Shown here: positions 1-5,800 of the stretch, piece by piece
Layout: each line of letters starts with the position of its first letter
How positions within the stretch are numbered: position 1 is the first letter of the stretch
Source of the DNA: a bacterium
GTDB lineage: Archaea > Thermoplasmatota > Thermoplasmata > Lutacidiplasmatales > UBA184
Length of the DNA: 8,870 bases
Direction of reading: 5' to 3'
Assembly (NCBI GenBank): GCA_021832495.1
Contig: JAKBKR010000065.1
Span: forward strand, 1-8,870
Translations under genes and position numbers: made by a program
The notes under the pieces: generated by a model
Told to the model about the DNA's origin: nothing
The model's input: only the letters and a program-made list of their open reading frames with translations
Database searches by the model: none

Positions 1-1
1 C

Positions 2-649
2 TGGCTCTTCGCCGGGATGGATGGGTACCGCACGACCCTTCGGAACTTCTCAAAGTTGGAGCGGAGGGGGGCCGAGGTGACGGACCTTCAGGTCTACTTC
101 GCCGATTCGGACCAGTCCTGCGCAAGTAGCATCCGGGTCCTCCACGATGCGGACGACACCCGCGGTCAATCGATCGCCCGGGGGGTGTTCAAGGACTCAG
201 CGCGCGGAACGCTCACCGGAATGATGCGGATCGACCCCTCCGTGAAGAAGATCTATTCTTACCTATCCGAGCATGCGATGCTCCTGTCGAAGACGGCCCG
301 GGCCGAGACCGCCCCCGGGATGGAGATCCACTCTTCGAACGATGTCAAGGCGGCCCATTCGTCCTCGGTAGCGCCGCTCGATCCCGAACGGGTCTTCTAC
401 ATCGAATCGCGGGGATTCCCGGAGGCCTTGGCCGTCCGATTCATCGTCGACGGTTTTCTCTCCTCAGTCCTGTCGAAGTCCCCGTTGGAAGGGGTCGATA
501 CCGTGCTGACCGGCCTTCTGGACGCCCGCTGGGGAGGACAGCACCCGACGTGGAACGGACGCGGCTGGAGCCAAGACCTCAACCCGGGCACGGCGATCTG
601 GAAGACATCGGGAGAGGAACGGTTCGACGAGAAACTACGCGGAGCGTAG
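2..649 (+). CDS. SufB/SufD-family Fe-S cluster assembly protein, C-terminal part (5' truncated by window edge)
   Basis: This is the C-terminal ~215 residues of a SUF scaffold subunit. SufB and SufD bind the ATPase SufC in the cytoplasm and form the platform on which Fe-S clusters are built. The SufBD core beta-helix is recognisable from residue ~50 after the edge: a 'RGVFKDSARGTLTGMMRID' stretch, then 'LLSKTARAETAPGMEI', 'DVKAAHSSSVAPLD' and 'VFYIESRGF'. The frame is open to the window edge with no stop, and the family has ~150-200 further N-terminal residues, so the ATG at 17 is probably internal. The conserved His lies in an 'AAHSSS' context rather than the 'HEAT' typical of SufB, where the Glu matters, so SufD or a divergent archaeal paralogue is more likely; the two cannot be separated safely without the N-terminus. 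The last 15 bases overlap the convergent pelota gene. A partner sufC/sufB would be expected upstream. Confidence 0.9.
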   Translation, partial: WLFAGMDGYRTTLRNFSKLERRGAEVTDLQVYFADSDQSCASSIRVLHDADDTRGQSIARGVFKDSARGTLTGMMRIDPSVKKIYSYLSEHAMLLSKTARAETAPGMEIHSSNDVKAAHSSSVAPLDPERVFYIESRGFPEALAVRFIVDGFLSSVLSKSPLEGVDTVLTGLLDARWGGQHPTWNGRGWSQDLNPGTAIWKTSGEERFDEKLRGA

Positions 650-1693
650 CGCGTACCGCAAGATCGCCGCCACACCGCCCAACGCCTGCAACCTACGCCC
701 GGGTTCTCCTTCGTGCCGTACGATGAGGATCCTTCCGCCGGAGGCCCGGACGGAGTCGAGGCACTTTCCGATGGCGGGTTCCCGAAGCCGGTTGTCGAGG
801 GCCAGCAGGAGCTCCACGGCCCCGGAACCCGCCACGGTTTGAACGCCGGCGGCCCCCACGGCCGTCATGTTGGGCGTTCCTAGGAGGCTGACGAGGCGCT
901 CCACTTCCCTCGCCTCCTCAGCCGAGAGCGAGCCGGAGAGCGCCTGTTCGGCCTTTCCGGACCGCAGGAGCTCGTTCACACCGATGAGCGCGGCCTCGGA
1001 AGTAGACTCGACGACTGGAGGAGGTCCTGGCCGCTTGCGGGACCGCCAGAGCTTGGCGAGCGACTCTTTGCAGAATCCCGGACCCGAGATGACAAGGCCT
1101 TGGGCTTCCGCCACCTCCTTCTCGAGGATCGTTGCGATCCCTTCGAGGTACTGCGTATCCTCCTTCTCCCGCTTGGCCCCTCCAGACTTCACGTACTTTC
1201 CCGTTCCCCGACGGGTGTTCTCCACAACCACCTCCATGGATCGGCCACGGATCCGGACGATCGCCCCCTCGCTCCAGTCAAGGCACACCACGAGCAGCCG
1301 AGGTTCGTGCTTTCCCTTCTGGCCTTCCTCAAGGAGGGCCCAATCGGCCGCTCTCAGCTCGGGCTTCGTAAGGGAGACCACGGCCCCCTCCTCAAGGTCC
1401 AGCGTGTGGTGTCGACCGATGTCGAAAGGCCCTTCGGTGATCGGGCCGGTGATGCGGAGATGGCCGGAGAACTCATGGAACTCGATCTTTTCGACCCGCA
1501 CGCTCAGGAAGACGGGCCGCCGCTCTTTCTGGGCCTCCGGGGTGTCCGAGGGTGCCTCCGGATCCCGGCGGTGCGTGAAGGCCCCCAGGCTGTCCCCGGG
1601 CAACACGAGGTGGGAAAGGCGCCATAGGTCGCTCCCGGTCTCGACCCGGAGCTTGAGAAAGTTGGTCTTCTTGTCGATGGCGAGAACCTGCAC
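635..1693 (-). CDS. pelA: Pelota (Dom34 homologue), ribosome-rescue / mRNA surveillance factor
   Basis: Archaeal pelota enters the A site of stalled ribosomes, delivered by aEF1A, and with ABCE1 splits the subunits. It is an eRF1 paralogue without the GGQ loop, and no GGQ is present here. Numbered from the GTG at 1693 (352 aa, normal length), the N-terminal Sm-like domain shows 'DLWRLSHLVLPGD' at ~22-34 and 'VEKIEFHEFSGHLRITGPI' at ~67-85. The central domain carries 'VISGPGFCKESLAKLW' at ~201-216. The C-terminal domain has 'GAVELLLALDNRLR' at ~291-304 and 'ALGGVAAILRYAL' at ~337-349. The longest frame begins at the ATG at 1705, but the GTG at 1693 gives 'M-Q-V-L-A-I-D', matching the usual pelota N-terminus, and sits ~25 bases from a TATA-like box. 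It diverges from thyX and converges on the suf gene with a 15-base overlap. Confidence 0.96.
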   Translation of the reverse strand: MQVLAIDKKTNFLKLRVETGSDLWRLSHLVLPGDSLGAFTHRRDPEAPSDTPEAQKERRPVFLSVRVEKIEFHEFSGHLRITGPITEGPFDIGRHHTLDLEEGAVVSLTKPELRAADWALLEEGQKGKHEPRLLVVCLDWSEGAIVRIRGRSMEVVVENTRRGTGKYVKSGGAKREKEDTQYLEGIATILEKEVAEAQGLVISGPGFCKESLAKLWRSRKRPGPPPVVESTSEAALIGVNELLRSGKAEQALSGSLSAEEAREVERLVSLLGTPNMTAVGAAGVQTVAGSGAVELLLALDNRLREPAIGKCLDSVRASGGRILIVRHEGEPGRRLQALGGVAAILRYALRSA

Positions 1694-1713
1694 GCCGGAT
1701 GGCATTTGACGGA

Positions 1714-1722
1714 TTAATATAA
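1714..1722. promoter_or_regulatory. Shared, near-symmetric TATA-like box between pelA and thyX
   Basis: The only A/T-rich stretch in this spacer is 'ttaatataa', read as 'ttatattaa' on the other strand. The spacer is just 20 bases between the outermost ATGs. Its centre, ~1718, lies 26 bases before the in-frame GTG at 1744 (thyX) and 25 bases before the in-frame GTG at 1693 (pelA). That is the usual archaeal TATA-to-start distance for leaderless mRNAs. From the ATGs at 1726 and 1705 the box would be too close (8 and 13 bases) to drive a transcript containing them. No Shine-Dalgarno sequence is visible on either side. Box position is read from sequence; bidirectional use is inferred. Confidence 0.6.
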
Positions 1723-1743
1723 CTCATGGTCTTTGCGAAGCTC

Positions 1744-2694
1744 GTGCCCGAAGAAGAGCCGATCGCGCCGGTGGACACCCATGCAGAGACCCGGATGGTC
1801 CGAACCTCCATCCCCGCGGCCGATGCCCTGATCGGGGTCCACCACCCGGTGCTCAGTCACGGGTTCGTCGCCCTGGTCGACTACATGGGGGACGACAAAG
1901 CCATCGTCCAGGCGGCCCGCGTCTCCTACGGCCAAGGGACCAAGTCCACCCGTTCCGACCGAGCCCTCATCCGGTATCTCATGCGGCATCACCATACGAC
2001 CCCGTTCGAGATGGTGGAGTTCAAGTTCCTCGTCCGGCTCCCTATTTATGTGGCCCGGCAATGGGTTCGCCACCGAACGGTCTCGCTCAACGAGATTTCG
2101 TACCGCTATTCCATCGCCCCGGACGAGTACGAGGTACCTCGGCCGGAATCGATCCGGGCTCAGAGCCAAAAGAACCGCCAAGGTCGATCGACAGAACCTA
2201 TGGATCCCAAGGTCGTCGAGCAGTACCGTCAGCAGGTGGAAGAGATCTGTGACGATGCCTATGCAAAGTACGAGGGATTCTTGGGACTCGGCGTGGCACG
2301 GGAACTCGCACGCATCGTACTTCCCGTCGGTTTCTACACGGAGTGGTATTGGAAGATCAACCTCCACAACCTTTTCCACTTCCTCAAGCTGCGCTTGGAT
2401 GATCACGCCCAGGAGGAGATCCGGGAGTACTCCCAGGTCATCGCAAGGATCGCTCGCACGGTGGCCCCGGTAGCGTTCGAGGCCTTCGAGGACTTCGACC
2501 TTGGAGCCCAATCCTTCAGCCGGAGCGAACAAGAGGCCCTGGCGCACATCCTCTCGGGTCTGGAAGTGCAGGAGGCTTGCTTGAAGGCAGGTCTTCCCCT
2601 CGCCCGGGAAGACGGAAAGCCCATGACCACGGGAGAAGGGGTAGAGTTCTTGGACAAGCTAACTCGCCTACGCGCACTCGGTCAACCACGCTAG
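1744..2694 (+). CDS. thyX: Flavin-dependent thymidylate synthase ThyX
   Basis: ThyX makes dTMP from dUMP using methylene-tetrahydrofolate, FAD and NADPH; it acts as a cytoplasmic homotetramer. The diagnostic RHR-x7-S motif is intact: 'RHRTVSLNEIS' at residues 109-119 counted from the GTG at 1744 (316 aa). Other family blocks are 'DYMGDDKAIVQAARVSYG' (~46-63), 'HHTTPFEMVEFKF' (~83-95) and 'WYWKINLHNLFHFLKLR' (~201-217). It is longer than the common ~220-250 aa bacterial form and resembles the ~300 aa type that I associate with alphaproteobacteria, with an extra C-terminal helical tail of ~60 residues. The longest frame starts at ATG 1726 (322 aa); GTG 1744 is preferred because of TATA spacing, and ATG 1795 is also possible because similarity begins only about there. 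It is monocistronic, divergent from pelA and convergent with the large surface-protein gene. Confidence 0.96.
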   Translation: MPEEEPIAPVDTHAETRMVRTSIPAADALIGVHHPVLSHGFVALVDYMGDDKAIVQAARVSYGQGTKSTRSDRALIRYLMRHHHTTPFEMVEFKFLVRLPIYVARQWVRHRTVSLNEISYRYSIAPDEYEVPRPESIRAQSQKNRQGRSTEPMDPKVVEQYRQQVEEICDDAYAKYEGFLGLGVARELARIVLPVGFYTEWYWKINLHNLFHFLKLRLDDHAQEEIREYSQVIARIARTVAPVAFEAFEDFDLGAQSFSRSEQEALAHILSGLEVQEACLKAGLPLAREDGKPMTTGEGVEFLDKLTRLRALGQPR

Positions 2695-2719
2695 GGCCCC
2701 TTTCTATTCACAGTTTGGG

Positions 2720-2737
2720 CACGCCAAGGAAAGAGTT
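2720..2737. repeat. Short imperfect repeat, left copy (pair with 8115-8130)
   Basis: The sequence 'cacgccaaggaaagagtt' matches 'cacgccaaggagagtt' at 8115-8130: eleven identical bases, a two-base insertion, then five identical bases. The two copies are in direct orientation and lie in the two spacers flanking the 5.2-kb surface-protein gene. On the minus strand each copy is a pyrimidine-rich stretch, 77 bases after the large gene's stop here and 43 bases after the small membrane-protein stop at the other copy. It may be a 3'-end signal, a duplication trace or chance. Confidence 0.4.
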
Positions 2738-2738
2738 T

Positions 2739-2767
2739 GGAAGGGGAGACATGCTCCCTCCCCTTCC
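2739..2767. terminator. Possible bidirectional terminator hairpin
   Basis: A nine-base perfect stem, 'ggaagggga' (2739-2747) pairing with 'tccccttcc' (2759-2767), encloses an 11-base loop. A weaker alternative is gggag/ctccc at 2744-2758. It sits between two convergent stops, where a terminator is expected for both genes. On the minus strand it is followed by a loosely pyrimidine-rich run (complement of 2727-2738); no strong U tract follows on the plus strand. Archaeal termination depends mostly on U tracts, so the role is uncertain. Confidence 0.3.
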
Positions 2768-2813
2768 GGACCTGTTCGAGGACTTATCGATCCTGCCAGA
2801 TTAAGCGTGGCCT

Positions 2814-5800
2814 CTACCGGGGGGGAGGGGCGCCCGATGGTCCGCCAAAGGTCGGTTCAGACGCGGGTGTGGGTCCCGAAGTGGTGCTGGAGCCCGTGCC
2901 CTGGGCCGGAGGGGGGACGCCCGGGCTCTGCTTCCGGCGCCAAAGGAGCGCCAAGAAGGCTAGGGCCAAGGCAGCGATCCCCACCACGACCGCGATGATG
3001 AAGTAGGTCTGCAGGTCCGACTGCGATGCCACGGCGGGTCCCGGCTTCACCACTTGGGTGAACTGGCAACCCACGGTCACATCACTGCCCGACACCGTTA
3101 CCGACCCGGAGGTTCCCGACCCGCAGGATAGGGTGTATCCTGAGATCGAGGCCACCGAATAGCCGTACGTGCCGTTGGTCTCGGAGAATGTGAGGGAGGG
3201 TCCGGCCGTCGATTGGGTAACCCCGTTGACGGTGGCCGACCAGACCACGCCACCACTCAGTCCGCCTTCTTCCACGGTCACTGTGTACTTCACCGGTGTG
3301 AACGTGACCGAGATGGTGTAGTTCCCGCTGATAGAGACCGAACCGGAGGCGGGGCTGACAGTGTATCCAGCGACCCCGTTCACCGCGAAGCTGTACGTCC
3401 CGGCAATGGTCGTGTAGACCAGTGCGGTCCCAGCCAACGCATTCTGGGGTACCCCGTTGAAGGAGGCCGTCCAGTTCGCCCCTGAGGCAAGCCCGGATTC
3501 CTGTATCGTCACCGTGTAGGTGGGCTTTGGCGGGTTCAGGTTCGTGAAGGTGATCCACAGCGTGTAGTTCCCCGTCACGTTGACCGACCCGCTCGCGGGA
3601 CTCGCCGAGTAGCCCGACACGGTGCCCACTTGGTAGTTGTAGACACCCTTGGTCACCGAATAGGCGAGCGAGGTCGCGCTCCCCGACTGGGCGACGCCAT
3701 TGAACGTCGCCGACCAGGTCGTGTTCGTGGGAAGACCCGTCTCCGACAGCGTGATCGCATAGTACTGTGGCTTCGGTGGGATCAAGCTGAAGAAGATGGT
3801 CTCGTTCGTGGAAAGCACAGTTCCTCCCGTTACGGTCCCAGTGGTTGGGTTACTCGAATAACCAGCCACGGCGGGGATCGAGAAGGTGGATGCGCCCGGG
3901 GTCGCGTCGAGGACCATCCAAGTGTTCGTGGTGGAGTAGGTGGACCCGTTCAGGGTGACCGACCAGCTTGTTCCCGAGGGCAGTCCCACTTCGTTGAAGT
4001 AGACGGCGGTATCGCCCATGCGGGCGCCGAGGGGGTAGTAGTCCCATACGCCATCAGAGACGTAGTAGGGGTTGAGATGGCCTTGGGCATTGTAGGAATG
4101 CCAGTCTGCCCAGTAGTTCCCGATCTTGGCCGAGGAGTTGAAGTAGTTCCCCGGGACGGTGAATGCCTGGATGTGGAGCTCGTTGTAGACCGATGTCGCC
4201 CCGTTGTCCCCGACGAAGTTGTTGTTATAGACAAAGTTGGCACGGCCGCTCTCAATGTCGACTCCATAGGAAGAATCCGCCACGAAGGCCGAGGTGAAGA
4301 TGGCGTTCTGGAAGGCGCCGTCGTTGATCTGCACTCCTTCGACATCTTGGAAGGTCCCGACGCCCGCGAAGATACCGTCCGAGGTCCCGTTGAGGACCAT
4401 GCCATAGTCACCCTTCGAGGCGTTCAGCCCATTGACGAGCAAGTTGGAGGAGTAGTAGTCGTAGAGCCCCATCGGATAGTCCGTGGCAGTGACGGCCAAG
4501 ATCGTGACCTTGGACGAACGTTCCGTGACGACCGCGGAGACGGGCCATCCGAAGTAGTTCAGTCCCGACCAAGGTGATGACAAGGTGGAATTGGTCGCCG
4601 TGACGGTCTCGACCATATCACTAGTCGAGTAGTCAACCTCGATGCCAAGGCTCCAGCCACTGGCCGTGATAGAGTTCACGGTGACATCCTGAGTCCGAAC
4701 AAGGGCTACTCCTTCAGATTCGTTCGTGGCGACCGTGGTGGTCACGACGTCCCCTTGGGAGTAGGCGATCTCGACCCCAAGAGCACCATTGGTGGCTGTC
4801 GTGGTGGTCACTGTGGCAGAGTTTGTCCGATAGAGGTATACTCCCACTCCGGTGGCGATCGATACCTGGGACACACTAACGGTCCCGCTTCCGTAGTCGA
4901 TGTACACCGCGTAGTCGGTAAAGGATGCGCTAATGGATGAAACGGTGATCCCGTCGATGTACTCGAGTTCGATACCATAGATGGACCAAGCCAGCGTCCC
5001 GGTCATCGTGACCCCGGAAATGGCATAGTTCGAACCCTGGCGTGCATACAGTACGTAAAGGTTGGTCACCGGCATTGGGGTCCCCTCGAGTGCGGTCAAA
5101 GTGCTTACAGTGACATTAGAGGTACTCACTAGGTACACTCCGTAAACGGACGTGGAATTCTCGAAGCGTTCTGTAAGTTGGGAAAGCGTCAGGTGATTGG
5201 CTCCGGAAGCGAGGACACCATAGTTTTCGCCGAAACCAGTCAGATAGTCGTACCAGAAGTCGAATGTCGCTCCGGTGACCGTGACGTTCGTCGAACCAGT
5301 TAAGTAAACGCTGTACAATGTGGAGTTTGTCACCAAGGAAGTTATGGATAACTGATTGTCATAGTAGGATTGAATCCCATAATCCGTGTCATTGAGTTCC
5401 ACGTTGGATATGCTCGCGTAATCGCAATAGGCTCCATAGTAACCATACAGCAGACCGTAAACGTTCGCATAAGCACGGAAGTTGCTGATGTTCGTGTAGT
5501 TTGAGTACACAGCATATACCCCGAAGTACCCACCTTGCCACAACGAGGCGGATGTAACCGTGGTACCAAGGTTGTCGGCAAGTTCAACCGCGACGTACAC
5601 GACCTGAGTGGCGTTGAGGGTCGAGACAGTATCGTGGTTGGACACCTGAAGGATCGCTCCGTAGCTGTCGAACCCGGACATACCGAGCTGGCTGATCGAT
5701 GTGGATTCGACTCCCGGAACGTTGTAGTATGCTGCCGGCCCAAGACCATTGAATGACCCCGCTTGAACGGCCTGGGAGCCACCCCCAGTCACATTGACCC

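Larger units (their letters stand above)
2695..2813. other. Convergent 3' spacer between thyX and the thermopsin-domain gene
   Basis: This 119-base gap lies between two stop codons facing each other. I see no credible gene in it. Just after thyX is a pyrimidine run 'cccctttctattc' (~2698-2710) that could serve as a weak archaeal U-rich terminator. It also contains the hairpin and the short repeated motif listed separately. Confidence 0.6.

Noticed and set aside
867..1709. Plus-strand open frame of 280 codons (and shorter ones) across pelA
   Set aside because: It lies fully antisense to a clear pelota gene; its protein is Arg/Ser/Pro-rich with no domain, the usual shadow of high-GC coding DNA.
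1714..2547. Minus-strand open frame of 277 codons across thyX
   Set aside because: It is antisense to ThyX, whose motifs are intact; the translation is His/Asp/Val-rich with no recognisable family.
3630..4577. Plus-strand open frame of 315 codons
   Set aside because: It is antisense to the repeat and beta-helix part of the surface protein; Arg/Gly/Val-rich low-complexity translation without motifs.
4600..5500. Repetitive Thr/Val/Tyr-rich coding stretches considered as a CRISPR-like or tandem DNA repeat
   Set aside because: The periodicity is at protein level (beta-helix rungs of ~20-25 residues); there are no identical DNA repeats with regular spacers.
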